DNA of 47,610 bases from CAAFZY01 sp964410325. Lineage in GTDB: Bacteria; Pseudomonadota; Alphaproteobacteria; RF32; CAG-239. The stretch covers positions 1 to 47,610 of the forward strand of contig CAYPFN010000013.1 of assembly GCA_964410325.1 (NCBI GenBank), given 5' to 3'. Every line of letters starts with the position of its first letter. The first letter of the stretch is position 1. The notes under the pieces are model-generated. The model saw only the letters and a list, made by a program, of their open reading frames with translations, was not told where the DNA came from and ran no database searches. The translations under genes and the position numbers were made by a program. This document shows positions 7,375 through 14,498 of the stretch, piece after piece.

Positions 7375-8238
7375 CTACCATCTCAAACCGGAAATAACAT
7401 AATCCGGCCAAGCGTCAAAATTCATTGCCAGGTTTCGCGCCTTTTCCACATCTGGAATATAGCCTTCTCCTAGAAAGTTAACATGAATTCCTTTAGATAT
7501 CAAGAGTGATGACGCATTCAACAAACTGCCTGATTTCATGTCCGTAGCAAAGCTATCGCCGATACATAAAAGACTTTTCGGATGTTCGGCATAACTTTCC
7601 AGGGCATAATCCAAGAAAAAAGTATCTGGTTTGCCACAAGTAATAATCTTCCCGCCCATAACCGCATATTGCTCCGCCAAAGCACCTGCGCCCATAGATA
7701 TTTCGCCATTAAGATAAGTCGAAACATCATTGCCAGCGCACAACAGTGGCAGTCCTAAAGCAAAACCATGTTCCAAAAGTGGCATGTATTTTTCAAGCGT
7801 ATCACTTTCATTCTCAGCCATTCCGATAAACATAAAATCAGCCTTTTGAATATCGGCCACTTTCTGGCATACCGTCCCGGCAAATACGGCTTCTGCCACC
7901 GAATTACCTAAAGTATAATATCTGTTACCAGGAAGACCGAGGTGTTTATAATCTTTAAGCCGGTAATGCAAAACTTCACCAGCAGAAATAATCGAAGATA
8001 AAAATGCAAGATCTGTCGCGTGCGTTTCCAGAAGAATTTCTATAATCGTCTGCACCCTGAGTGGCGAATTTGTCAATACGACAACTTCTTTTCCGGCCTC
8101 CGCGCATTTCTGCAAAGCGTGCAAAGCTTCCTTATTAACGGTTTTGCCATTATATAAAACACCATTAAAACCGCATAACACAGCATCATGGTTATCAATA
8201 ATTTTTGATATAGCGACAATTGGTTTAATTATTTTCAT
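7375..8238 (-). CDS. HAD-superfamily class IIA protein (NagD-like) lacking the catalytic nucleophile
   Basis: The 287-aa protein matches the alphaproteobacterial HAD-IIA type: motif II is VVVLTNSP, the motif III lysine is in ITCGKPDTFF, and motif IV is LCIGDSFATDMKSG. Motif I, normally D-x-(D/W)-G with an Asp nucleophile, reads AVLCGFNGVLYNG, so the nucleophile position is Gly. Phosphotransfer by the usual mechanism should be impossible. The protein may be a binding or regulatory relic, or use another mechanism (inference). It sits 55 bp after the deacetylase-GtrA gene. The reading at motif I was checked by direct translation of 8150-8200. Confidence 0.8.
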   Translation of the reverse strand: MKIIKPIVAISKIIDNHDAVLCGFNGVLYNGKTVNKEALHALQKCAEAGKEVVVLTNSPLRVQTIIEILLETHATDLAFLSSIISAGEVLHYRLKDYKHLGLPGNRYYTLGNSVAEAVFAGTVCQKVADIQKADFMFIGMAENESDTLEKYMPLLEHGFALGLPLLCAGNDVSTYLNGEISMGAGALAEQYAVMGGKIITCGKPDTFFLDYALESYAEHPKSLLCIGDSFATDMKSGSLLNASSLLISKGIHVNFLGEGYIPDVEKARNLAMNFDAWPDYVISGLRW

Positions 8239-8293
8239 TTCTCATTCATTCCGTAACATTTTTTCTTATAAAAACATATAAACATCCATCTCT

Positions 8294-9565
8294 TTATTTT
8301 TCTTTAATTTTTTTGTAAAATGAAAAATATTTATGCAAAAGATAAGTCATAACAGTGGCTATCACTAAATAAACCGCCTGCGCCCACAATTCATAAATAT
8401 TGCATACTTCAACCAAAAATGTCAGAGCAATGCTGTTAAATAAGAACATCCATAAATAAACCCCCCAGGACTTTCCATATTCTTTTAAGAAGTTGCCCTT
8501 GCTTTGAAAAACATAATAACGCATTGTGAAAATAGAGATATTGATTGTTATAATATTTTGAACAACCAACGCCCACAAATATGGCAGTCCCACGCAAGCA
8601 AACAGCAATGCAAAAAAGCTGTAAGCCAGCAACGTATTAAAACCCCCGACCAATAAAAAGCGGATTTTCTGGTTAAGCCTAAACCAAATTTTCTCCAAAC
8701 TGCGGTAAACAGCAAGCGGCTGCGGATATTTTGCACCAAATTCAAAATTCTTTAAAATATTTTTATCCAAAAGCGTTTCCAGTTCAACCTTGCGCCAGTC
8801 AAGCAGGATACTGTTATCAAAAACATCTTCCGGATGCTTTTTATCAATTTCCGGAAATCCGGGATGTATCATTATCTCAACTGCATCAAAACCTTCCGGC
8901 ACCAACACCTTTTGAAAACGCTCCTTAGAAAGTTTGCAGGTATAAAGCATAGTATAAAAATACGTTTTAGACGGATAGTTATTGCACATATCCAAAAAAC
9001 GCAACAGCATATATTTCACAACGCCACCGTCAAAAAAGCAGCTCAACCCTTTATTGTTTTTTTTAGTCAGCAAAGCACATTCTTTCATCGTGCGGATGCG
9101 TTCAATGCCATATTTTTGCGCCAATTCTGTCACAACAGCAAACACCGCCGGAATCATCTGCACATGGCGATGCCCGTCAATATGCTTAAGCTTGACCCCT
9201 AATTTTTGCGCCTTTTGAATTTGCGCCTCTATTTCCTTTCTGACCTGTGCCGTAAAATCTTTATGCTTAAAAATCGAAAGCCACAGCAGTTTCACAAATC
9301 CGTTTTTAAACCTGCTTCTATCATCAACCAACAGTGGAATATCCGTGCTTGAAAGCGCTGCCTGCTCATTGGTAAGATTAACATGTAGTCCTATTTCCAA
9401 ATCCGGCATATCCTTAGCTAATTCCACCGCCTCTCGCGCATACTTCTGATTAACCATCAGGCTGGCCGAATTTAAGATTCCTTTTTTATGAGCATGGCAA
9501 ATTGCCTCATTCACCCCGTAGCTGATGCCAAAATCATCAGCATTAAAGATAATCCGCCCGTTCAT
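8294..9565 (-). CDS. Fusion: YdjC/ChbG/NaxD-type carbohydrate deacetylase + GtrA-like membrane domain
   Basis: Residues ~1-290 are a YdjC-family deacetylase. FNADDFGISYGVN holds the metal-binding Asp pair and HIDGHRHVQM the histidines, with the family's conserved GLHVNLT and MIHPGFPE segments. In this family NaxD removes the acetyl group from undecaprenyl-phosphate-N-acetylgalactosamine, and ChbG acts on chitooligosaccharides. Residues ~300-423 form a four-helix GtrA-like domain (IRFLLVGGFNTLLAY... ending LLHKYFSF), a family thought to move polyprenyl-phosphate sugars across the membrane. The start overlaps the stop of the glycosyltransferase gene (TAATG). The fusion puts deacetylation and flipping of a lipid-linked sugar in one polypeptide, with the deacetylase on the cytoplasmic side (inference). 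Confidence 0.85.
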   Translation of the reverse strand: MNGRIIFNADDFGISYGVNEAICHAHKKGILNSASLMVNQKYAREAVELAKDMPDLEIGLHVNLTNEQAALSSTDIPLLVDDRSRFKNGFVKLLWLSIFKHKDFTAQVRKEIEAQIQKAQKLGVKLKHIDGHRHVQMIPAVFAVVTELAQKYGIERIRTMKECALLTKKNNKGLSCFFDGGVVKYMLLRFLDMCNNYPSKTYFYTMLYTCKLSKERFQKVLVPEGFDAVEIMIHPGFPEIDKKHPEDVFDNSILLDWRKVELETLLDKNILKNFEFGAKYPQPLAVYRSLEKIWFRLNQKIRFLLVGGFNTLLAYSFFALLFACVGLPYLWALVVQNIITINISIFTMRYYVFQSKGNFLKEYGKSWGVYLWMFLFNSIALTFLVEVCNIYELWAQAVYLVIATVMTYLLHKYFSFYKKIKEK

Positions 9566-10524
9566 TATTTTTTCGCTTTCTTGTTTTGTTCTTCCGCTTC
9601 AATATAATCTGCCAGATACAGCGGCCGTTTTTTTACCTCCATATGGATTTTGCCAATATACTCGCCGATAATGCCGAGCGTGACCAATTGCACAGCGCCG
9701 ATAAGCCCGACCGCTGCCACAATCGTGGCGTAGCCCGGTGTCGGATTATGGCGGATATAACGTTCCACCACCACATACACGGCCAACAATCCGGAAAGCG
9801 CACCGCCAGCTAGTCCAAGCCAAGTAGCCAGATGGAGCGGCCGCACGGAAAATTGCGTAATGCTGTTAATGGCCAGACGCAGGCTTTTGATAAAGTTATA
9901 TTTGGTTGTGCCACTGAAACGTTCTGGCGCCACAAAATCAATCACAACCACTTTATCATTCGGCATAATCCAGCTGAGCAGGCCACGAAACAAACGATCC
10001 TGTTCATTAAATCCTTTCAAAAAATCAACATATTTCCGGTCAATTAACCGAAAATCAGGCATACTTTCCGGAATTTTTGTTTCTGAAAGCATATTTAACA
10101 ACCAATAAAAGCTTTTGGCACAGAATTTATAAAATTTAGAAGTCGCCACATTATCCACCCGTTTGGTCAACACAATTTCCGCACCGTTTTGCCAAGCTTC
10201 AACCATCCTCGGAATATAAACCGGCGGATGCTGCAAATCAGCATCCATAAAAATAACCGCATCGCCTCCGGCATAATCCATTCCGGCGGTCATGGCAATT
10301 TCATGCCCGAAATTGCGTTTCAGCTGAACAATTTTGACTCGTTTATCTTTCTTTTGCAGTTTTCTGACTTCAGACAAAGTTTTATCTTTGCTACCATCAT
10401 CAACAAACAAAATTTCAAACGCCGTACCTTTAACTTTTTTAAGCTCCTTATCCAGCACTTTATGAAGCTCCGCAATATTTCCTTCCTCATTATATGCCGA
10501 AATAACAATACTGATCTTTTTCAT
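9565..10524 (-). CDS. Polyprenyl-phosphate glycosyltransferase, GT2 family (ArnC/FlmF2-like)
   Basis: This 319-aa protein has the GT-A fold of dolichyl-phosphate-mannose synthase/ArnC proteins: ISIVISAYNEEGNI at the N-terminus, FVDDGSKDKT near residue 42, and the metal-binding FMDADLQHPP near residue 93. Two C-terminal membrane segments follow (around residues 230-250 and 265-290). Such enzymes transfer a sugar from its nucleotide to undecaprenyl phosphate on the inner face of the membrane. It starts 10 bp after the ArnT-like gene and overlaps the deacetylase gene by one base, so the three are translationally linked. The sugar cannot be read from the sequence; an N-acetylhexosamine is suggested by the deacetylase neighbour. 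Confidence 0.88.
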   Translation of the reverse strand: MKKISIVISAYNEEGNIAELHKVLDKELKKVKGTAFEILFVDDGSKDKTLSEVRKLQKKDKRVKIVQLKRNFGHEIAMTAGMDYAGGDAVIFMDADLQHPPVYIPRMVEAWQNGAEIVLTKRVDNVATSKFYKFCAKSFYWLLNMLSETKIPESMPDFRLIDRKYVDFLKGFNEQDRLFRGLLSWIMPNDKVVVIDFVAPERFSGTTKYNFIKSLRLAINSITQFSVRPLHLATWLGLAGGALSGLLAVYVVVERYIRHNPTPGYATIVAAVGLIGAVQLVTLGIIGEYIGKIHMEVKKRPLYLADYIEAEEQNKKAKK

Positions 10525-10534
10525 GAGCGTTTCC

Positions 10535-11983
10535 CTACAAATTATAAAAACCGTAATAAATTGTTTTTCGTTTCATCTTTCCTGCCGGATTAACAAACTC
10601 CAGCTCCAGCGTCTGTGGCTCGGTTGTGTTGCCCAGCGTCTGGGCGGTGCTGTCATATTCGCTTTTGCCGGCAGCAACCACTAAAGCGCCGGAACGCGCC
10701 AAATCCAATTCGTCAAACCAAGGATTTTTCTTAATATTTCCCCCAATAACCGGTTTAGGTTTTGCTGGTGCAAACAAAGCGATATTATCCGCCCACCACA
10801 CATCGCCGGCAACGTATTTAAAAGGACGGTTCCCGGCTGCCTCACGCCAAATTTCTTCCATTTTCGCACCATAAGCCGGGGCATCCATATGCAACTTATC
10901 GCTTTTGTTAAAAACAATAACACCAATCTGCGCCACCGCCATTAAAGCCATAACAATATAAACACCTTTAGTCAGGCACATCCGCACTTTTTCGCTCCAC
11001 GCACAAGGGAAAAAGACAAACAGCATAATCCCGAACATATAAAACACCGGAAAGCCCCACATGCTCTTAAGCTTTATACCACCAATAAGACTGCACAAAA
11101 GCATAAGCACAAACGGCATCATACCGTTAATCAGCAAAAATTTACGGTCATTTTCCATCACATGATTTGTTTCTTTCGGCGCCCGATAAGTCCCGATAAA
11201 ATAAATCAGTACCGCACCCAAACCAAACAAGACCTGCGCCCCGAAAAACTTTAACGGATACACAATATGCCTCAACAGCGGAAAACTGTCAAACTCCGCT
11301 TTGTTGCCACGTCCCAAAAAATAATCAATCACATAAAAATCATGCCGATAAAGCCAGTACACATGCGGCAAAATCACCAAAGCACAAACCAGCGCCGTTA
11401 AATAAGGGCCGAAAGTCTTAAATTTGTGGCGAGCATTTTTATCGTAAAGCATATAAACAAGCATTGACAGTAGCAAAACGCCACTGACATATTTGTTAAA
11501 CAGATTCAACCCCGCAAACAAACCCGTTAAAAACCAGGCAGATAATTTATCCTCTTGCAAAGCTCTGTAGAAATAATAAATCGTCGCCGGCCACAAGGCA
11601 AGCGAAACCACATTAACATTAAATTCTAAAGCGCTGAACCCATAATATATCACACCTTCCAAAACCATAACCGCAAAAACGGCTTTTCCTTTTTCCATAA
11701 AACAACAGGCTAATTTATAAATATAAACAAAGCCAAACAGCACGCACAATTGGCTTAAAGCGTAAATTGCCAAATGGCTCCGCGCTCCGAAAGTGTATGC
11801 CCAATAGGCCAGAAAACCTGACAAAGGTGGATGCTTATTGGTACCCCAATCGCAATATTGCCCCCACACAATCGCCTCAATGCTGTCCATCGGCAGGCTT
11901 GTACGTAACAAAGGGATTAATGTCCACACTAAAAAATGAATAATTAAAAATATAGTCAGAGGATATTGTTTCAAAGATATCAT
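10535..11983 (-). CDS. ArnT/FlmK-like membrane glycosyltransferase (PMT/GT83 superfamily)
   Basis: The ATG at 11983 is preferred because AGGAAGG lies upstream; the open frame extends to a TTG overlapping the promoter. The 482-aa protein is a polytopic membrane enzyme with a first helix at residues ~8-25 and about ten more. The first periplasmic loop carries MDSIEAIVWGQYCDWGTNKHPP, where the acidic and HPP residues match the active-site loop of PMT/ArnT enzymes. A soluble C-terminal domain of ~110 residues follows. ArnT and FlmK move an aminosugar from undecaprenyl phosphate to lipid A. It is the first gene of a probable six-gene operon. Confidence 0.85.
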   Translation of the reverse strand: MISLKQYPLTIFLIIHFLVWTLIPLLRTSLPMDSIEAIVWGQYCDWGTNKHPPLSGFLAYWAYTFGARSHLAIYALSQLCVLFGFVYIYKLACCFMEKGKAVFAVMVLEGVIYYGFSALEFNVNVVSLALWPATIYYFYRALQEDKLSAWFLTGLFAGLNLFNKYVSGVLLLSMLVYMLYDKNARHKFKTFGPYLTALVCALVILPHVYWLYRHDFYVIDYFLGRGNKAEFDSFPLLRHIVYPLKFFGAQVLFGLGAVLIYFIGTYRAPKETNHVMENDRKFLLINGMMPFVLMLLCSLIGGIKLKSMWGFPVFYMFGIMLFVFFPCAWSEKVRMCLTKGVYIVMALMAVAQIGVIVFNKSDKLHMDAPAYGAKMEEIWREAAGNRPFKYVAGDVWWADNIALFAPAKPKPVIGGNIKKNPWFDELDLARSGALVVAAGKSEYDSTAQTLGNTTEPQTLELEFVNPAGKMKRKTIYYGFYNL

Positions 11984-12018
11984 AAGGCCCTTCCTAAAAA
12001 TTATATTATTTTTTCTAT

Positions 12019-12046
12019 ATCTTACAGTTATTAACGATTCTGTCAA
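12019..12046 (-). promoter_or_regulatory. Sigma-70-type promoter of the glycolipid operon with a GANTC site in the spacer
   Basis: TTGACA (complement of 12041-12046) and TAAGAT (complement of 12019-12024) are separated by 16 bp. The spacer contains GAATC (12036-12040), a recognition site for the CcrM-type methylase encoded nearby, so methylation could influence this promoter (inference). Confidence 0.55.
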
Positions 12047-12115
12047 CCATAAGCCACACTCTTTCCACCCATTTTACGGTATGTAAAATTTTTAACATTA
12101 TAATATAATTTTCTA

Positions 12116-12144
12116 TTGACATTGAAAGTGTTTAAAGTTATTAA
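12116..12144 (+). promoter_or_regulatory. Promoter of the CAU tRNA gene
   Basis: A perfect TTGACA at 12116-12121, a 17-bp spacer and TATTAA at 12139-12144 lie 16 bp before the mature tRNA start. This is the clearest sigma-70 consensus in the window. Confidence 0.75.
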
Positions 12145-12159
12145 GATACACGAAATTAT

Positions 12160-12236
12160 GGCGGGGTAGCTCAGTTGGTTAGAGCAGAGGAATCATAATC
12201 CTTGTGTCGAGAGTTCGAATCTCCCCCTCGCTACCA
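12160..12236 (+). tRNA. tRNA with CAU anticodon, probably elongator tRNA-Met
   Basis: The 77-nt cloverleaf has GGCGGGG as the 5' acceptor strand, the D arm GCTC/GAGC, a 7-nt anticodon loop ATCATAA with CAT in the middle, TTCGAAT in the T loop and an encoded CCA end. It is not an initiator form, because the D arm and the start of the molecule are of elongator type; tRNA-Ile2 (lysidine-modified CAU) cannot be ruled out. Two weak spots are visible on the 3' side: an A-C mismatch at T-stem pair 50-64 and G-U at acceptor pair 5-68, plus G1-U72. It has its own promoter and terminator. Confidence 0.93.
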
Positions 12237-12244
12237 AAAGAGAT

Positions 12245-12271
12245 AGGGGTTGGTTTTTTAATCCAACCCCT
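12245..12271 (+). terminator. Terminator after the tRNA
   Basis: AGGGGTTGG (12245-12253) pairs perfectly with CCAACCCCT (12263-12271) over a 9-nt loop, followed by TTAACTTTTT. It begins 8 bp after the CCA end. Confidence 0.75.
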
Positions 12272-12332
12272 TAACTTTTTAAGGTAAATTTACAGTTAAG
12301 GTGGCGAATTTTGAGCCAAGTGTTCTTTTTTA

Positions 12333-13002
12333 TTATATTTTGCTACCTTTCATCCCTTTCGGCTGGGTATTATTCCGATAATTCGCATTATTGACATTTG
12401 CCTCTATAGGGGTTATACTTAAGGTATCTTCCGATATTCTGGAAGTAAACCCCTCCACCCCTGTTTTGGTAACAGTCCCGGTCTGAGGGGTTTGATTTTT
12501 TATCTGCAAGTCATAAAAATAGTTGCCAAGGTTATCTTCTTTAACTGTTAAATGGACATTATAAACATTATCATCAATATTTATCGGCAAGTCTGCCTTA
12601 TAATATGCTTTAATATTCCTTTCCTTTTCCGGTATATAGGTATTCTCACTGACAAACTTTGCCTTTCCCAGTAATTCTGGAATATAATGGACAATAAGGT
12701 GTTTATTTCTGTCGCCAAAGAATTTCCTGTATTTTTTTGATTGATGATGACCTTATCTCAATATCACCATTTAAAGATTGATTAAAAACCTTTTTACCCT
12801 TTAGGCTTTTAAGTGTATCTACAACCTTTTTATCAAATTCTTCATCAGAAAGCCCTTGCATTTCTTCTTGAGAATTAATCGTAAGCTCAACACTGCTTCC
12901 ATTGTCAACAATCCGCTCCCTCAAATATTTTGATAAGCCTCTTGTTTGCCTCAAACATCCCTTTTGGCTTACGGTTATTTTGATAATTTTCCCTATTGAC
13001 AA
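12333..13002 (-). pseudogene. Frameshifted remnant of a polyvalent phage/mobile-element protein (PBECR/LPD3-like C-terminus)
   Basis: Two frames on the same strand join into one sensible product. The upstream frame (real coding from about 12960 leftwards: SKYLRERIVDNGSSVEL...) ends at a premature stop near 12703. The downstream frame can be read from about 12738 (KYRKFFGDRNKHLIVHY...) through LPINIDDNVYNVHLTVKED to the stop at 12333. The switch falls in a run of seven T (12732-12738), a typical one-base slip. The content resembles the small C-terminal domains (barnase/EndoU-like or LPD3 type) of large polyvalent proteins in phages and conjugative elements. That assignment is from memory of sequence style and is uncertain. 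It lies directly downstream of the tRNA, as expected for an island scar. Confidence 0.5.
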
Positions 13003-13321
13003 TAGCGGATTTATAAAGTATATTTTTATTCAAAGAGCTCAGCAGGGTTTTCACTTGCGGCCGCAATCGGAGCGAGTCCAGTGCCTGGGGACTCTTTAAA
13101 TATTTTAAATTCCCTTCTACAATGTTTTTATTCAAAAAGTTATTGAAATTATCCTTTCCGTAAAAACTCGGTATAAAGTGATAACCTCTCTCTCCTTTTG
13201 TATTAGGTGATATAGCCACAACAATTTGATTGCCGTTTTTATCCTGCGCATCAATAACAGACAATAATCTGTTTTCTTTTGAGGAAGATTTAAATACCAT
13301 AACCGAGGTAGTTTTCTGCAT
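12905..13321 (-). pseudogene. 5'-truncated remnant resembling a MuF-C-type domain of a phage protein
   Basis: The frame (QKTTSVMVFKSSSKENRL... to GADC) matches the look of the MuF C-terminal domain region: a VMVFKS start, DKNGNQIVVAIS, then a FIPSFYGKDNFNNFLN segment. In such proteins this domain sits deep inside a much longer chain, so the N-terminal part is missing here. The nominal ATG at 13321 lies only 2 bp after a terminator hairpin (13323-13350), so it has no credible own promoter. The tail (NRENYQNNRKPKGM) is repeated, diverged, at the end of the neighbouring remnant (NNANYRNNTQPKGM). It runs out of frame into that remnant around 12930-12960. Confidence 0.5.
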
Positions 13322-13322
13322 T

Positions 13323-13350
13323 AAAAAACCCCGGTAGGAGAATACCGGGG
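13323..13350 (-). terminator. Strong intrinsic terminator (minus)
   Basis: CCCCGGTA (13329-13336) pairs perfectly with TACCGGGG (13343-13350) over a 6-nt loop. On the minus strand it is followed by six T (complement of 13323-13328). No annotated gene ends just upstream of it, so it probably closes a short RNA. Confidence 0.85.
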
Positions 13351-13426
13351 ACATAACATTAAAGGAGGCTTTTTATAATGAAAAAGCGAAATGGAGTAAA
13401 GCCTCTTAAAGACACTTACTCCACTA
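13323..13426 (-). ncRNA. Candidate ~100-nt small RNA with an anti-Shine-Dalgarno motif
   Basis: On the minus strand TTGACA (complement of 13455-13460), a 17-bp spacer and TAAATT (complement of 13432-13437) predict a start near 13425. The perfect hairpin plus T6 at 13323-13350 would end the RNA about 100 nt later. In between is a GGAGTAAG...CTTTACTCC hairpin and an exposed CCTCCTTTAATG, complementary to a ribosome-binding site. CCUCC-bearing small RNAs are known in Alphaproteobacteria. The transcript would be antisense to the small ORF at 13378. This rests on signals only. Confidence 0.4.
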
Positions 13427-13548
13427 TAAGCAATTTACTTCACGACAGCGTCGCTGTCAAGTGTTTTTTTGGGTTGTTGATTAAAATGTATATCTTATAC
13501 CAACTGAGACATCCACCATATTTTCTACATAATCAGTGTCCAGATTGA
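13378..13548 (+). CDS. Small ORF (56 codons) with strong RBS and an internal terminator
   Basis: AAAGGAGG lies 9 bp before the ATG. The peptide begins MKKRNGVKPLKDTYS, continues ISNLLHDSVAVKCFFG and ends in a hydrophobic, aromatic tail that overlaps the 3' end of the opposite barrel gene. A hairpin with seven T (13437-13470) lies within codons ~21-31, so the message would often end before the stop codon, leaving a non-stop mRNA of about 31 codons. It may be a real small protein, a leader, or a fortuitous frame over a non-coding RNA. I recognise no family with confidence. Confidence 0.35.
   Translation: MKKRNGVKPLKDTYSTISNLLHDSVAVKCFFGLLIKMYILYQLRHPPYFLHNQCPD
13437..13470 (+). terminator. Plus-strand hairpin with T7 inside the small ORF
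   Basis: GACAGC (13444-13449) pairs with GCTGTC (13453-13458), extended by ACTT/AAGT across a 3-nt bulge and followed by TTTTTTT (13464-13470). The same bases provide the TTGACA hexamer of the opposite-strand promoter. Confidence 0.6.
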
Positions 13549-14173
13549 CATATCTGGCCATAACGCGAACGCCCCAGTTATCCGTGAGGTTAATCTGGCC
13601 ACCAACACCAACTCGGAAACCCAATCCATCATCACTTAAATCATATATGTAAGTACGGTCGTGACCAGTCATTTCGAGGTCATAATAACCTATACCGACT
13701 GTACCGAGCAAATCAAACGCTCTTGCCACCGGCAAATAACCGACCAAATCCAAACCATATGCTTTGTATTCGTATTGTGTTTCAACAGCTCCGGTAGTTT
13801 TTTCCGCCTCTTCAGATTGCTGATAAAAGACCTCTATGCCAACATTTTGATTAACTTTAAGACCTAAGGAAAGCGCCCCTGCGCCTAAATCATCTTCAAC
13901 ATAGCTATCTAATTCAAGACCACTATAAGCATAATCTATATCATTCATCGAATACACAAAGTCCAAACCAATATAAGGCCGCACTACTGGAGCGTTACTC
14001 TGCTGATAAGGCTGGGGTTGTTGGTATCTTGGCGCATATTGTGGCTGACTATAAGAAGGAGCTTTGTACTGTGGTTGATTGTAATAGTTTCTTTGTCCAC
14101 CGTAATAGCTTTGCGCATTTGCTGTAAAAGCAAATGCCACCATAGCACCGGCCAAAAGTAGGGTCTTTTTCAT
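13481..14173 (-). CDS. Outer-membrane beta-barrel protein, 230 aa
   Basis: There is a clear Sec signal peptide (KKTLLLAGAMVAFAFTANAQ, cleavage after NA or NAQ). A Tyr/Gln/Pro-rich linker follows (residues ~21-65, with repeats such as YNQPQY and YSQPQY), then a small barrel of alternating strands that ends in the C-terminal phenylalanine signature VGIRYTF used for BAM-dependent insertion. It resembles OmpA-like/porin-family single-domain barrels. It has its own promoter and a long structured leader upstream, so it is probably abundantly made and post-transcriptionally controlled. Ligand and exact role are unknown. The start is supported by AAGGAG just upstream. Confidence 0.88.
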   Translation of the reverse strand: MKKTLLLAGAMVAFAFTANAQSYYGGQRNYYNQPQYKAPSYSQPQYAPRYQQPQPYQQSNAPVVRPYIGLDFVYSMNDIDYAYSGLELDSYVEDDLGAGALSLGLKVNQNVGIEVFYQQSEEAEKTTGAVETQYEYKAYGLDLVGYLPVARAFDLLGTVGIGYYDLEMTGHDRTYIYDLSDDGLGFRVGVGGQINLTDNWGVRVMARYVNLDTDYVENMVDVSVGIRYTF

Positions 14174-14388
14174 CTAAATTCTCCTTAAATTAGTCCTAAA
14201 TAAAAATAGCCACCTTGATGAAAGGCAGCAGGAAGTTAGAATCTATTTATGGAAATAGTGTAGTGTATTTGATGTATCTAAAACATCTTATTAACTACCT
14301 TCCTGCCGAAGCAAAAAGGTAGTTTTTACATCTTTGACAGATAACCATAAAGAGGATTCTAAACCCCACTTTGGTAATCAACCAAAGC
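14174..14388 (-). promoter_or_regulatory. Long structured 5' leader of the outer-membrane barrel gene
   Basis: The predicted transcript starts near 14388 and runs ~215 nt to the ATG. Read on minus it folds as a 5'-terminal hairpin CTTTGGT/ACCAAAG (14369-14387), a 14-bp stem capped by a cUUCGg tetraloop (14293-14324, two G-U pairs), GATGT/ACATC (14271-14287) and CTATTT/AAATAG (14243-14258). The wobble pairs of the large stem only work as RNA on the minus strand, which supports function there. A terminal stem-loop stabilises ompA mRNA in E. coli, and a similar role is an inference. I match no known riboswitch class. Confidence 0.65.
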
Positions 14389-14394
14389 AAAATC

Positions 14395-14423
14395 AGGTTA
14401 TTATTAGCAAATTTAATTGTCAA
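14395..14423 (-). promoter_or_regulatory. Promoter of the outer-membrane barrel gene
   Basis: TTGACA (complement of 14418-14423), a 17-bp spacer and TAACCT (complement of 14395-14400) predict a start at G 14388, exactly before the first leader hairpin. Confidence 0.65.
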
Positions 14424-14498
14424 GCATTTTTATTAGATTCATAAATAACAAAAATCTCCTTATAAATATTTGTGTAATTTTATAAAGAGGAATAAGAA

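Noticed and set aside
12333..13548. A complete toxin-antitoxin or prophage module after the tRNA
   Set aside because: No integrase, immunity gene or intact toxin domain is present; the large frames are broken, so only a remnant and a speculative small-transcript pair can be claimed.
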